A DNA stretch of 64,000 nucleotides. Source: Chitinophagaceae bacterium (lineage in GTDB: Bacteria > Bacteroidota > Bacteroidia > Chitinophagales > Chitinophagaceae). The notes under the pieces are model-generated. The model searched no databases. It saw only the letters and a program-made list of their open reading frames with translations, and was not told the origin of the DNA. Below, piece by piece: positions 44,919-54,748 of the stretch. The translations under genes and the position numbers were made by a program. The stretch lies in the NCBI GenBank assembly GCA_024103425.1, contig JAGFIS010000034.1, forward strand, positions 1 through 64,000, in the 5' to 3' direction. Within the stretch, counting starts at the first letter, position 1, and each line of letters starts with the position of its first letter.

Positions 44919-46190
44919 ATGAAATTAAGAGATTCACTTACACTGGCATTTAATACAGCAAGGAGTAATAAATTACGTACAGGTATTACTGTAGCAATTA
45001 TTGCTTTTGGAATTATGGCCCTGATAGGTATTGTAACCGCCATAACAGCAATGAATCAGAGCCTGACCGACAGTTTCTCTGTGATGGGAGCAAATTCTTT
45101 TACGATTATGTACCGCGACGTGAATATTCAGCTGGGTGGCGGAGGAGGAACTGTTAAGACAACAAACGGCAGGAGGAGACGAAAGAAAAGCAATATGGAT
45201 AAGCCGTTTACTTATGAAGAAGCTAAGCTGTTTAAAGAACGCTATAATTTTCCCGCCCGTGTAAGTATCTCATTGAATTACAGAAATGTTATCGTAAGCA
45301 AAGGAAGTATCCAATCGAACCCGAACGTTACCTTGATCGGTATTGATGAGAATTACCTTTTACTCAGCGGGTACACATTAAGCAGCGGCAGGAATCTTAC
45401 GCCAATCGATGTGCAGAGCGGCGGCAACCTTTGTATCATCGGAAGCAGTGTTGCAAAAAAACTGTTTCCCCAGCATCCTGATAAAGCATTAGACCAAAGT
45501 ATAAAAGTAGCCGGCATTAAATACAGGGTGGTCGGGATACTAAAGGATAAAGGCAGCAGTTCATTTATGAATGCCGATAATGTAGTATTTACAAGCTACA
45601 ATAACCTGAGAAGGCTTTTTCCGGTTGGACGCAGTTCTTTCAGTATCGGTGTTTATGTAAACGACATCAACCTGATGGAAGCAGCCATATCAGAAGCTAA
45701 GGGAACTCTGCGCCCGATACGTAAACTCAGGTTTGACGAGGATAATAATTTTTATTTCTTACAGAGTAACAGTATATCCGAAGCGTTTATTAACAGCTTA
45801 AGTTCCGTTGCAGGAGCAGCTGCGCTCATCGGATTGATCACGTTATTTAGTGCGGCAATCGGACTGATGAATATTATGCTGGTTGCAGTGAACGAACGAA
45901 CCAGGGAAATCGGGTTGGTGAAGGCTATTGGAGGCAGAGCAAGCAGTATCAAAGCTCAGTTTCTTTTTGAATCTGTGATTATCAGCCTGATGGGGGCAGC
46001 GTTCGGGATAGTTCTGGGGATACTTGTGGGCAACATTGTGGGTATATTCCTGGAAACACCCTTTGTCATTCCATGGGGATGGGTTATAACGGGTGTGGTT
46101 ACCTGTACAATTGTCGGGTTGGCTGCGGGAATTTACCCTGCCATGAAAGCTGCAAAATTGGATCCTATCGTAGCACTCCGTTATGAATAA
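44919..46190 (+). CDS. ABC transporter permease, MacB/FtsX type
   Basis: 423-aa permease from the ATG at 44919. One N-terminal membrane helix (GITVAIIAFGIMALIGIVTAI), a large periplasmic MacB_PCD domain (about 45-275), and three C-terminal helices with the FtsX signature NERTREIGLVKAIGG. It lacks its own ATPase; a partner must be encoded elsewhere. It is co-directional with the complex I-like genes but its link to them is unclear. It could take part in lipoprotein or peptide export. Confidence 0.88.
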   Translation: MKLRDSLTLAFNTARSNKLRTGITVAIIAFGIMALIGIVTAITAMNQSLTDSFSVMGANSFTIMYRDVNIQLGGGGGTVKTTNGRRRRKKSNMDKPFTYEEAKLFKERYNFPARVSISLNYRNVIVSKGSIQSNPNVTLIGIDENYLLLSGYTLSSGRNLTPIDVQSGGNLCIIGSSVAKKLFPQHPDKALDQSIKVAGIKYRVVGILKDKGSSSFMNADNVVFTSYNNLRRLFPVGRSSFSIGVYVNDINLMEAAISEAKGTLRPIRKLRFDEDNNFYFLQSNSISEAFINSLSSVAGAAALIGLITLFSAAIGLMNIMLVAVNERTREIGLVKAIGGRASSIKAQFLFESVIISLMGAAFGIVLGILVGNIVGIFLETPFVIPWGWVITGVVTCTIVGLAAGIYPAMKAAKLDPIVALRYE

Positions 46191-46528
46191 GAGCGGTAAG
46201 TTTGAAAAGCTAACTGTGTAGAAGGAGGGGAGAGAAGCCTGAAAGGGTTGGCCGGAAGTTCATTCAAAGATTTCAACAATTATCAGGAGATAATGTGGAT
46301 AAATAAAAAATTATTTCAGAGTTGGCGGTAATTGAGGAAATTAGCGTCAGTTTCAATAGCGGATTTTATTGGTATTTTATTACCTTGTGCCATTGAATCC
46401 TGTTTTTTTTTAGATAGTTGAATTTTATTAATGAATTTTCTTTAGAATTGTAACCTGAAACCAAAAAAGTATTGGTAAAAATCTTGTTATTTAGTAAACC
46501 TTAAACCTTAAATTAAATTTTAGAAAAG
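46191..46528. other. intergenic region upstream of exbB
   Basis: 338 bases without a gene. The second half is AT-rich and should hold the promoter of the TonB operon. I see no clean TAnnTTTG box or terminator hairpin. Confidence 0.4.
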
Positions 46529-47392
46529 ATGGCAGATTTAAAATCTACTGCGGGTTCTTCACCTAAAGCAACGACCTCAGTGAAGGCAAAAAAATCGAGC
46601 AATATCATCTCTCTTATTGCTCCGTTTATGTGTGTTCTAGTTGGGTACCTCTTCTGGCGTTATGTGATTGGTAATGCGGACAATTTTAACCTTCCGGATA
46701 AAGCGGGTGGTTTCTGGCCCGACCATAAGGAGCCGAAGAACGACTTTGCCAGGATGTACGATGGCGGAATTATCGTTCCTGTATTGATTGGCTGTTTATT
46801 GATTGTGGTAACTTTCGTTATCGAAAGAGCTCTGACTATTGCGAAAGCTACCGGTAAAGGATCTAACGCTGCTTTTGTTAGAAAGGTTCAGTTCTTCCTG
46901 GCAGACAAGAAAATTGATGCTGCTATCGCTGAGTGTGACAAGCAACAAGGTTCTGTTGGTAACGTAATGAAAGCAGGACTGAGGAAGTATCAGGAAATGA
47001 TTACAAATACCGAACTTACTACTGACCAGAAAGTTATGGCTATCCAGAAAGAAGTAGAAGAAGCTACCGCTCTTGAATTACCTATGCTGGAGAAAAACCT
47101 GGTGTTCCTTTCAACACTGGCTTCGGTATCTACGTTGATCGGTCTGTTAGGTACGGTAATCGGTATGATCCGTGCATTTGCCAACCTGGGTGAATCAGGT
47201 GGTGGTGAAGCGGCACGTGAATTGTCAAAAGGTATCGCTGAGGCTCTGTATAATACGGCTCTGGGTATCGGTAGCTCTGCTGTGGCAATTATTACCTACA
47301 ACATCTTTACAACAAAGATTGACGCTATTACCCACGGAATTGATGAGTCCGGATTCTCTCTGACACAAAGTTTTGCTTCTTTGTACAAATAA
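46529..47392 (+). CDS. exbB: ExbB/TolQ family proton channel protein
   Basis: 287-aa inner-membrane protein of the MotA/TolQ/ExbB family, energising outer-membrane transport with proton motive force. Membrane segments lie at about 29-46, 80-98, 198-220 and 240-262. The signature part LVFLSTLASVSTLIGLLGTVIGMIRAF is intact and ALYNTALGIGSSAVAIITYN follows. It has an N-terminal extension typical of Bacteroidota. It starts a four-gene operon (exbB, exbD, exbD, tonB). Confidence 0.95.
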   Translation: MADLKSTAGSSPKATTSVKAKKSSNIISLIAPFMCVLVGYLFWRYVIGNADNFNLPDKAGGFWPDHKEPKNDFARMYDGGIIVPVLIGCLLIVVTFVIERALTIAKATGKGSNAAFVRKVQFFLADKKIDAAIAECDKQQGSVGNVMKAGLRKYQEMITNTELTTDQKVMAIQKEVEEATALELPMLEKNLVFLSTLASVSTLIGLLGTVIGMIRAFANLGESGGGEAARELSKGIAEALYNTALGIGSSAVAIITYNIFTTKIDAITHGIDESGFSLTQSFASLYK

Positions 47393-47444
47393 TTCTGTGG
47401 AATTTGAGTACAAGCTGCATCTAATTAATAAATAAAAACAAATT

Positions 47445-48122
47445 ATGGCCAGACCAAAGATAAAAAGAGGAAGTACGTTTGTGGATATGACCGCGATGTG
47501 CGATGTGGCATTTCTGCTGCTGACTTTCTTTATCCTGGCTGCTCAGTTCAAACCGTCGGAAGCAATTACCGTTGTTACTCCTACATCAGTATCAACAAAA
47601 CACGCTCCTCAGAAAGATTACTTTACCGTAACACTTGATAAAGACAATAAAATCTATGTGGATATGGATCCAGGCTTCAGAGCGAGTGTTATTGAGAAAG
47701 TTGGAGAATTGACAAACATAGAATTCTCACCGGCTGATGTTCAAGCTTTTGTTGATGCTGAATTTGTCGGAGTTCCGTTGAATCAGCTCAAGAAATTTGA
47801 TCTGTTACGCCCGGATGAGAAAGCAAAGGTGACACTTCCCGGTATTCCATACGACAGTACAAACAACGAACTGTATACCTGGATTACGGCTGCAGTACGC
47901 GCAGGTGAAGGAAAGAAGATCAACTTCCTCATCAAAGGTGATAACGACACTAAGTACACTACTTTCAAAAAAGTGCTCGACGCATTTAAGAAGAATGAAA
48001 TCTTTAAGTACAACCTGATGACTGAATCTATTGCAGTACCAGAAGGAACAGACCTGTACAAAAAGAATGTAGAGCGCATGATGAATAAAGGAAAAGGTGG
48101 CAACGAAGAAGAAGAAAGTTAA
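47445..48122 (+). CDS. exbD: ExbD family protein, first copy
   Basis: 225-aa biopolymer transport protein. The N-terminal helix DMTAMCDVAFLLLTFFILAAQF carries the key Asp20 used for proton coupling. The periplasmic part is longer than in the second copy (about 180 residues, ending in a charged Glu-rich tail). It lies 52 bases after exbB and 28 bases before the second exbD. Two different ExbD subunits are usual in Bacteroidota. Confidence 0.93.
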   Translation: MARPKIKRGSTFVDMTAMCDVAFLLLTFFILAAQFKPSEAITVVTPTSVSTKHAPQKDYFTVTLDKDNKIYVDMDPGFRASVIEKVGELTNIEFSPADVQAFVDAEFVGVPLNQLKKFDLLRPDEKAKVTLPGIPYDSTNNELYTWITAAVRAGEGKKINFLIKGDNDTKYTTFKKVLDAFKKNEIFKYNLMTESIAVPEGTDLYKKNVERMMNKGKGGNEEEES

Positions 48123-48150
48123 TTTGAAAACCAAATAAAACCAGACTATA

Positions 48151-48681
48151 ATGGCAGAAATGGAAGTAAAAGACTCCGGTGGTAAAAAAGGCCCCGGCGT
48201 CAAGAAAGCTAAGAAAGCGTCGACGAGAGTTGACCTTACCCCGATGGTGGATTTGGGATTCCTGTTGATTACATTCTTCATTTTCTCGACAACCATGTCT
48301 CAGCCTACTTCGATGAATCTGAATATGCCTAAGGATACTGAGAAGCCGACTGATGATACTAAAGTTAAAGAGTCAGGATCACTGACTATCCTGATGGGTA
48401 AAGCAAATGTTGTGTATTACTATTTGGGAAATGAAATCATGGATTTGCAGACTACTAACTACAAAGATATCAGAGATGTTATCATGAAGAAAAAAAGGAG
48501 TACTCCGATTGATGATTTGTACATTATCATCAAACCTAACAGCGATGCTTCCTATAAAAACGTAGTTGATATTCTGGACGAGATGAATATCTGTGATATC
48601 CCACGATATGCTATGATGGACCCAACGGATGATGAGAATGCCTTAATCCATAAGACGGAAGAAGCCGCAGGAATTCAATAA
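48151..48681 (+). CDS. exbD: ExbD family protein, second copy
   Basis: 176-aa ExbD protein. Basic N-terminus (KKAKKASTRVDLTPMVDLGFLLITFFIF) with the key Asp34. The periplasmic domain is short and normal. It sits between the first exbD and tonB, with 43 bases to the latter. It probably forms a hetero-complex with ExbB and the first ExbD. Confidence 0.93.
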   Translation: MAEMEVKDSGGKKGPGVKKAKKASTRVDLTPMVDLGFLLITFFIFSTTMSQPTSMNLNMPKDTEKPTDDTKVKESGSLTILMGKANVVYYYLGNEIMDLQTTNYKDIRDVIMKKKRSTPIDDLYIIIKPNSDASYKNVVDILDEMNICDIPRYAMMDPTDDENALIHKTEEAAGIQ

Positions 48682-48724
48682 ATCAAGTCTATTATTTAGA
48701 ATAAATTCTTTAACACGTAAAAAA

Positions 48725-49552
48725 ATGATGGATCCAAAAGACATACTAAAAGCGGATTTCCTTGACATCTTGTTTGATGGAAGGAATAAGGCTTATGGAG
48801 CTTATCAGTTAAGACGTACCTATAACAGGCGTTTGATAATGGCTCTCTCTGGTATGGCTGCTCTGGCTTTTCTGGTAATCGCCGGAAATCTGATGGCATC
48901 AAAACTGAAGCCTAAGGATATAGCCATGGAGATGATTACCAACGAGACCACGCTGCAGAACCTGCAGGCTGAAGAGCCGCCTCCACCTCCACCGCCTCCG
49001 CCGCCGGCATTGCCGCCTCCGCCGCAGGTGCAAACTATTCAGTTCACTCCTCCTAAGATCGTGAAAGATGAGGAAGTTGTTGAACCGCCTCCGGAAGTTA
49101 AGCAGATCGAGGAAGCAAAAATCGACATCAAAACCCAAGAGGGTGTGAAAGATATCGGAATTATTGCTCCCCCGTCAGAGGAAGTAGGTACTCAGGTAGT
49201 AGCTGCTCCGGTTGAAAAGAAAGAGGACGAGGACAGAATCTTTACCAAGGTAGAGAAAGATGCCCAGTTCCCCGGTGGATTGAATGCCTGGAACGCATAT
49301 GTGAAGAAAGCTATTGAGAGAGAGATTGATGAATTTACTGATTCAGACTTCGGAACCTGTATCGTAAAGTTTGTGGTGGATAAGCAAGGAAACGTGAGTG
49401 ATGTGCAAGCTACTACGATGAAAGGAACCAAACTTGCTGAAATTGCAGTAAATGCCATCCGTAAAGGGCCAAAGTGGATTCCTGCTCAGCAGAACGGAAG
49501 GTTTGTAAACGCATACAGATACCAACCGGTAACGCTGGTGAACCCGAACTAG
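48725..49552 (+). CDS. tonB: energy transducer TonB
   Basis: 275-aa TonB-type protein. Cytosolic start with FDGRNKAYGAYQLRRTYNRR, a membrane helix at about 38-57, a Pro-rich periplasmic linker beginning with ten prolines (about 84-100), and a C-terminal TonB domain (about 180-275) with DAQFPGGLNAW and FVVDKQGNVSDVQ. The Bacteroidota-style N-terminus and PPP linker are normal. It transmits energy to outer-membrane receptors such as the barrel at 50567-53374. It ends the operon before a strong terminator. Confidence 0.96.
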   Translation: MMDPKDILKADFLDILFDGRNKAYGAYQLRRTYNRRLIMALSGMAALAFLVIAGNLMASKLKPKDIAMEMITNETTLQNLQAEEPPPPPPPPPPALPPPPQVQTIQFTPPKIVKDEEVVEPPPEVKQIEEAKIDIKTQEGVKDIGIIAPPSEEVGTQVVAAPVEKKEDEDRIFTKVEKDAQFPGGLNAWNAYVKKAIEREIDEFTDSDFGTCIVKFVVDKQGNVSDVQATTMKGTKLAEIAVNAIRKGPKWIPAQQNGRFVNAYRYQPVTLVNPN

Positions 49553-49578
49553 CAGATTGCTGATTTCTAAAATTATAC

Positions 49579-49607
49579 AGGCTGTACTTTTTAGTACAGC
49601 CTTTTTT
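49579..49607 (+). terminator. rho-independent terminator after tonB
   Basis: Perfect 10-bp hairpin aggctgtact (49579-49588) and agtacagcct (49593-49602) with a tttt loop, followed by a T-run (49602-49607). Confidence 0.95.
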
Positions 49608-49782
49608 ATTTCTGGTAAGCTACTAAGTATGGAAGATTAGATCGAACCACTATCTGAGGATGAGCAACCGGGGGCGGCTTGTATAGTAAAGTCTGACTCT
49701 CTCTTGAGGAAGCAAATTTCATTTTTGTGACGGTTTGTGGCATTAAAGCAAACAAACTCTTCTTTCAGTAGTACCTGCTGGG

Positions 49783-50559
49783 TTACAACATACTTTCCCA
49801 GTAAATCCGGTCGATAAATTCTTTTTGTTGCCGCGCCACTTCGGGATCCGTCTCTGTATATGGAATTTTGAGAAGGTCCCTAAGTGTCTTACTATACGTG
49901 GAATAAGTAAACGGTTTTTTTTGATTGGGCGCCTTTACAGTACTTTCTTTTAAACCTGTTACACTAATACTAGTTGCAATCCAGGAAGTGTAAAGCCTTG
50001 GAACAGTGATGCCCAGTATTGTGCCGGGTAAGCCGTGAAATCCTGCCGGTCCGCCTGGTAAAGTAATCTCCTCTGTATAAAATGCAAACACGTAAACACT
50101 GTCAAAGAGGATGGCCTGGGCTTTACGACAGTTGAAACCGGCGATCTCTCTGTATTCATTGGGAGCGAGTTTCCAGTCAAGCTGCGGGATGGAGTCAGCT
50201 ATATTGATAACTGTACCCCAGATAGATTTGACGATGTTACAGTTTTCTGCATTGAAGTCGTAATACCAAAGATTTTCTTCATCACTGCTATATCGATTCC
50301 TGGCAAAATTGGTCATGCTGCTTCCCCAGCGATCAAATTTAAATATGCTTTTGCCATTCGTAAACGAGAGGGTGTAGTAGGCTGTCTTGAAATCGGGCAT
50401 CTGATCTCTTACTAATTCTCCAAACATTCCCGGTTCGGCTGTTTTCCTAAGGTTAGTTTTTACTTCGTATTCGATTGTCGCCTTATCGATAAATTGTTGC
50501 GCCTTGATGTCGGTTGTCGCTATCAGACAGGCTATGAGTATCAATAATTCTTTTTTCAT
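49783..50559 (-). CDS. GLPGLI family protein
   Basis: 258-aa exported protein from the Met at codon 9 of the longest frame (MKKELLILIACLIA; the longer start would run into the upstream gene's stop). The diagnostic motif is GFHGLPGTILGI, which gives the family its name. It is a Bacteroidota-only family commonly encoded next to OMP_b-brl_3 barrel proteins, as here (stop of the barrel gene lies 7 bases upstream). Function is unknown, probably linked to cell-envelope stress or transport. Confidence 0.9.
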   Translation of the reverse strand: MKKELLILIACLIATTDIKAQQFIDKATIEYEVKTNLRKTAEPGMFGELVRDQMPDFKTAYYTLSFTNGKSIFKFDRWGSSMTNFARNRYSSDEENLWYYDFNAENCNIVKSIWGTVINIADSIPQLDWKLAPNEYREIAGFNCRKAQAILFDSVYVFAFYTEEITLPGGPAGFHGLPGTILGITVPRLYTSWIATSISVTGLKESTVKAPNQKKPFTYSTYSKTLRDLLKIPYTETDPEVARQQKEFIDRIYWESML

Positions 50560-50566
50560 AGTTGTT

Positions 50567-53374
50567 TTATTTGGTGCCCGCACTCTTGTTCTTAAAGTTC
50601 CAGGTAAATCCTGCCAAAAAATATCGTTTTAATCTGTCATTCCTGATTTCAGAAAAACTGGTGCCGTAAAAACTTCGCTGGATATCCTGGTTTTGATTCA
50701 GTAGGTCGCGCACGGCTATGTAGGCTGTAAATTGGTTGTTACTGAACGTGCGTTGCAGCCTCATATTCAGTAAGTGGATATTGATATCCTTATCAGACTT
50801 TTGCATTTTTTGGTTGTACGAATAATTGTAATCAGTAATCAGCGACCATACTTTGTGATAGTATATTGTGAGACTTGGCATCAGGTTACTGGTGATATAG
50901 TGGATCCTGGTGTTGTTCTCAGATGTAATAGTGCTGTTGTAACCAATGCTATAACTCAGTACCCATGAATATTTAAATTCTTTGTCTTTATACAGCGATA
51001 TTCTTATGCCCGGATTAAAGGTTTTGGATATCGTCTTTTTATTGTTCAACAGTCCAACGTATTTGCTAAAATCCAGATTGGGGCTCAAGTTCACATTAAT
51101 ATCCAATGGTTTGATCTTAAATCCTCCTCCGCCATATATGTAAAAAGAAGAATTACCGTTTACATTGACGGGCTGTGTTATTGTTTTTCCGGAATCAAGA
51201 TTGATGTATTGATGGTTGGTAATAGCATTTTCTGTAAAGGTGATGCCGCCGCCTAGATAGGTATAAATATTCTTAAGGAAGTTATATGAGTCGTGGCCAA
51301 AGTTGATGTTGTGATTGAATGATGGTTTCAGATCCGCATTGCCGATATATTGGTTGAAATAATCGTTGTTATTCCTGAGGGGCTGCAATTGATTGATGGT
51401 AGGTTGTGTCGTACTTCCTGAATATCCGACATTAATACTGTGATTGGGTTTGTAGGTAAATTTGAGGTTAGAAGAAGGGTAGAAGTTTATGTAGCTTCTG
51501 TTGTAATCTTTGCTCAGGGTTATGTCCCGCAATTTAAAAGAGGTAAACCCAAACCCTGCTCCGACATTAATCTTCCATTTTTTGTTGGCGAAGTTGATCT
51601 TGGCACTCGGAGTATTTTCCACAATCTCCTGCCTGAAGTCATTGGTAAGAGAATCCACAATCTGGTCATACTTACCGGAACCCGGTGAGTAAGCGTTAGT
51701 GGTTTGAGAGTTAGAGCCTTTGTTGTAGGTAATACGATGGCTGAACAACAGAGAGAGTTCTTTACTGAGCGGTTCCGTATAGCTGACCGTTAGTCCTGAA
51801 TTAGTAGTATTCCCTTTGGAGTTTTTCTGTTGATTGACGGTTTGGCTGCCCGAAGGTTGGCCGTCTAAGAACGACAGATTCATCGACCTCAAAAATGAAA
51901 GAGCTTTGTTGTCGCCGTATTGCCAGTTAGCCGATACTGATAAGGTTCTTCTCGGCTTTTTAAATTTATGCTGATAGGTAATGTCTGCAGAAGTATTTGA
52001 CCTGTCGCTTGTTGTGCTGAGGTTTCGGCTACTGGTATTTTTCAGAGTTCCGTTACCGCCTGTAGTGGAGGAGGTCATGTCACTGCCACCTTCTGAGTGA
52101 TAAAATGCAGAATTGATATTGATCTTCAAGGTGTTCATGGAGTCAAACTGCAGGTCCCATTTGCCCTTCAATTGAAAGTTGTACCGGTTTACAGAATTAG
52201 TGGTGTTTGTGTTCCTGTTGATGACGGAATCACCAATTTGTGTCTGGTTGAAAGAAAACGTATTATTCGTGTATTGTTGATTGTTATAACGCGGTGTGAA
52301 GTTGAAACTGTATTTATTTGCCCACTTGTTTGAGTACTGGAGTCCCGCATTATTATTGGTCATGAAGCCATTTCGTGGATTTACATAAGGCTCATCCTCA
52401 CTTCCACTTGTAGAATAGATGGCAATGCCGCCACCTTCTGTTACCTGTATGTTGGCATCCATTCCACCGTATTGCATCTGATCCTCCCAGTTCAATCCAT
52501 CCTGCCCGGTGTTGCCATTCAGTAGAAAGGCTGAAAGCTTTCTTTGATTTTTAAATGTGCTGAACATGAGGTTGCTGTTATACCTGGCTGAATGGTCTTT
52601 AAGCGGACCGGCCGCCACATCAGCTTTTCCAAAGTAACCTCGTTTGGCGTCATCTTTCAACTTCAGGTTGATAGTCTTCTGGGTTTTACCATCGTCAATA
52701 CCTGTAAACTCTGCCAGGTCACTTTTTTTGTCGAAAACCTGCACTTCCTTCACAGCATCAGCTCTCAGATTCTTCACGGCCATACCCGGGTCGTTTCCGA
52801 AAAACTCCTCTCCGTCGACTAAAACTTTTTCTACCGATTTACCCATAGCCGTAATCTTACCATCCTTATCTACCTGAAGGCCCGGAAGTTTTTTCAGGAG
52901 TTCTTCAACGTTGGCATTTGGGCTTACGATAAAACTATCTGCGAAGAAGATAGTCGTATCCCCTTTAATCTTCATCGATGAGGTAGTTTTTATGATGATT
53001 TCCTCCATCAATTTCGCCTTCGGAATCAATTGAACGGAAAAGTCATTTTCACCTGCCTTCAATCTGATATCCTGTATCAGATCACCGTAGCGCGGGTGCG
53101 AAACCATCATGATGTAATTTCCTTCGGGGATGTTATTCAATGAGAATTCTCCGGTCTCATCCGTACGGGTGAATTTCACGAGAATCGAGTCGGCAGGCCT
53201 GATCAGGGATATTATTGCGTTTGCAATGGGCTTGTTCTCCTCTCTCTCTGAAACCGAACCTTTCGCTGTATTTTGGGCACCGACAGCGAAGGATATCAGG
53301 ACAAATACCACTAAGGATAGTGCTTTGGCCATTAGCAAATGTGACTTTTTATGTGGTTGATTTCCTGATTCCAT
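50567..53374 (-). CDS. outer-membrane beta-barrel, TonB-receptor-like with carboxypeptidase-like domain
   Basis: 935-aa outer-membrane protein; with the MAKALS start (53332) it would be 921 aa. After the signal peptide (ending VGAQ) comes a CarboxypepD_reg-like beta-sandwich (about 35-120), then a plug-like part (VEELLKKLPGLQVDKDGKITAMGKSVEKVLVDGEEFF), then a large barrel (about 240-935) of the OMP_b-brl_3 type. It lacks a typical TonB box at the start. Paired with the GLPGLI gene, it forms a common Bacteroidota two-gene unit. The cargo is unknown. Confidence 0.9.
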   Translation of the reverse strand: MESGNQPHKKSHLLMAKALSLVVFVLISFAVGAQNTAKGSVSEREENKPIANAIISLIRPADSILVKFTRTDETGEFSLNNIPEGNYIMMVSHPRYGDLIQDIRLKAGENDFSVQLIPKAKLMEEIIIKTTSSMKIKGDTTIFFADSFIVSPNANVEELLKKLPGLQVDKDGKITAMGKSVEKVLVDGEEFFGNDPGMAVKNLRADAVKEVQVFDKKSDLAEFTGIDDGKTQKTINLKLKDDAKRGYFGKADVAAGPLKDHSARYNSNLMFSTFKNQRKLSAFLLNGNTGQDGLNWEDQMQYGGMDANIQVTEGGGIAIYSTSGSEDEPYVNPRNGFMTNNNAGLQYSNKWANKYSFNFTPRYNNQQYTNNTFSFNQTQIGDSVINRNTNTTNSVNRYNFQLKGKWDLQFDSMNTLKININSAFYHSEGGSDMTSSTTGGNGTLKNTSSRNLSTTSDRSNTSADITYQHKFKKPRRTLSVSANWQYGDNKALSFLRSMNLSFLDGQPSGSQTVNQQKNSKGNTTNSGLTVSYTEPLSKELSLLFSHRITYNKGSNSQTTNAYSPGSGKYDQIVDSLTNDFRQEIVENTPSAKINFANKKWKINVGAGFGFTSFKLRDITLSKDYNRSYINFYPSSNLKFTYKPNHSINVGYSGSTTQPTINQLQPLRNNNDYFNQYIGNADLKPSFNHNINFGHDSYNFLKNIYTYLGGGITFTENAITNHQYINLDSGKTITQPVNVNGNSSFYIYGGGGFKIKPLDINVNLSPNLDFSKYVGLLNNKKTISKTFNPGIRISLYKDKEFKYSWVLSYSIGYNSTITSENNTRIHYITSNLMPSLTIYYHKVWSLITDYNYSYNQKMQKSDKDINIHLLNMRLQRTFSNNQFTAYIAVRDLLNQNQDIQRSFYGTSFSEIRNDRLKRYFLAGFTWNFKNKSAGTK

Positions 53375-53583
53375 GTACGGGATTGAAAATTTGAAGAAAA
53401 ATTTAAACTAGATTTTGTAACGAAGGTATTAGTTTTAGGGGAGGGGGATTTTATTTTGATGATAAGATTTTGTTAAACAAGGCTTTATGCCGAGAGATCA
53501 ATCTTTCTTTTTTTGTCAATCGCCTGAAAATGTAAGTTGAGCGAACCGTCTGAATTGTTTTATTTTGCAGCGATTAGAACAGC

Positions 53584-54375
53584 ATGTTAGAATTCCACAA
53601 AGACAGGTACGGCTATTTCCGTATGCAAACACAGAATGCTGAGAAGTATGTCATCCCTTTCATAGAACAGGTCAAAAAACTGATTCCCGGCATGAGGGTG
53701 ATGGAGATAGGTGCCGGAGAGGGCGGGGTGTTGAAAGCCTTTGTGAATAAAGGGTGTACCGGAGTGGCTGTGGAGATGGATATAGACCGGGTGGAGAATG
53801 CAAAAAAATATCTCGCAGAGGATATTGCAGCAGGGAAGCTGAAATATATAGCCTGCGATATTTATAAGGTTTCTGCAAAAGATCTGGATGGCAAGTTTGA
53901 TCTGATAGTAATGAAAGATGTCATAGAGCATATTCACGATCAGAGAAAGCTGATCAGTTGGTTGCATGAATTTATAGCTCCGGGTGGTATGATTTATTTT
54001 GGTTTTCCCCCGTGGCAGATGCCTTACGGCGGGCATCAACAGATTGGTGAACAAAAGGCCGCTCGGCTGCCATGGCTCCATCTGCTGCCAATGGGAATGT
54101 ACCGTAGAGCCCTACGCCTCTTTGGCGAATCGCCAGGTAATATAGAAGGACTGGCAGAGATTAAAGAGACCGGGATCACGATAGAGCGGTTTGAAAGAAT
54201 CGTGAAGGAAACCGGCTGGGAAGTGGTATTAAAACAGCACTACCTGATTAATCCGATATACGAGTTCAAATTCAAGCTCAAACCCCGCAGGCAGTTGGGG
54301 CCCATTACCAGGATCCCCTGGTTCAGGAATTTTGTTACGACTTGCGTTTATTATGTCATTCAAGAGAAGACGTAA
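53584..54375 (+). CDS. class I SAM-dependent methyltransferase
   Basis: 263-aa methyltransferase. The SAM motif VMEIGAGEGGVLKAF (about 39-53) is followed by VAVEMDIDRVENAK (post I), and a motif II-like FDLIVMKDVIEHIHD (about 103-117). The C-terminal third is a helical lid. Substrate unknown; the LHEFIAPGGMIYFGFPPW part is typical of small-molecule or lipid methylases. It is monocistronic, facing away from the barrel gene. Confidence 0.9.
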   Translation: MLEFHKDRYGYFRMQTQNAEKYVIPFIEQVKKLIPGMRVMEIGAGEGGVLKAFVNKGCTGVAVEMDIDRVENAKKYLAEDIAAGKLKYIACDIYKVSAKDLDGKFDLIVMKDVIEHIHDQRKLISWLHEFIAPGGMIYFGFPPWQMPYGGHQQIGEQKAARLPWLHLLPMGMYRRALRLFGESPGNIEGLAEIKETGITIERFERIVKETGWEVVLKQHYLINPIYEFKFKLKPRRQLGPITRIPWFRNFVTTCVYYVIQEKT

Positions 54376-54382
54376 AATGTTC

Positions 54383-54560
54383 GGGGTTTGAGGTTCGGTG
54401 TTTGTAGTTCAGGCCACAAACCGCCAACCACAAACCCCGAACTCGCCAAAGGCGAAACTCCGAACTCCGGACTCCGAACTCCGAACTGTCAATTTTCAAC
54501 CTTAAACCACAAACCACGAATCCACCACGGCGGACAAGCTCCCAACCGGGAAACCAATTC
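54383..54560. repeat. dispersed gaactccgaac / ccacaaacc repeat
   Basis: Intergenic stretch made of gaactccgaac, aaccccgaactc and aaaccacaaacc units on one strand with matches to tttgtagttc and ggggttcg. Related pieces lie at about 9780-9830, 61240-61320 and 63800-63835. No gene is seen. The segment gccaaaggc is a small hairpin that also occurs, as gccttcggc or gccgag variants, at 61254 and 61292. Confidence 0.6.
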
Positions 54561-54606
54561 ATTATTCAATACTTATAATTCATAATTCGCTTAGTAATTC
54601 TCCTAC

Positions 54607-54650
54607 GAGAGATAACGTGTTTTTGACATTTGTCAAAAATTAATCTCTCA
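54607..54650. promoter_or_regulatory. large palindrome upstream of the T9SS gene
   Basis: TTTTTGACA (54620-54628), tt, TGTCAAAAA (54631-54639) is a perfect 9-bp-arm palindrome. An outer GAGAGAT/ATCTCTC pair flanks it (starting at 54607 and ending near 54649). It lies about 100 bases before the start codon at 54749, a place for an operator or for a hairpin in the leader. Confidence 0.5.
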
Positions 54651-54748
54651 TAAAAACAAAAAATCATACTAAAGACTAACAAATGGGCGTTTTACATCAA
54701 GTATTACCGAAACCATTTTGAATATCCTAAACCAAAAACTGACTACTT

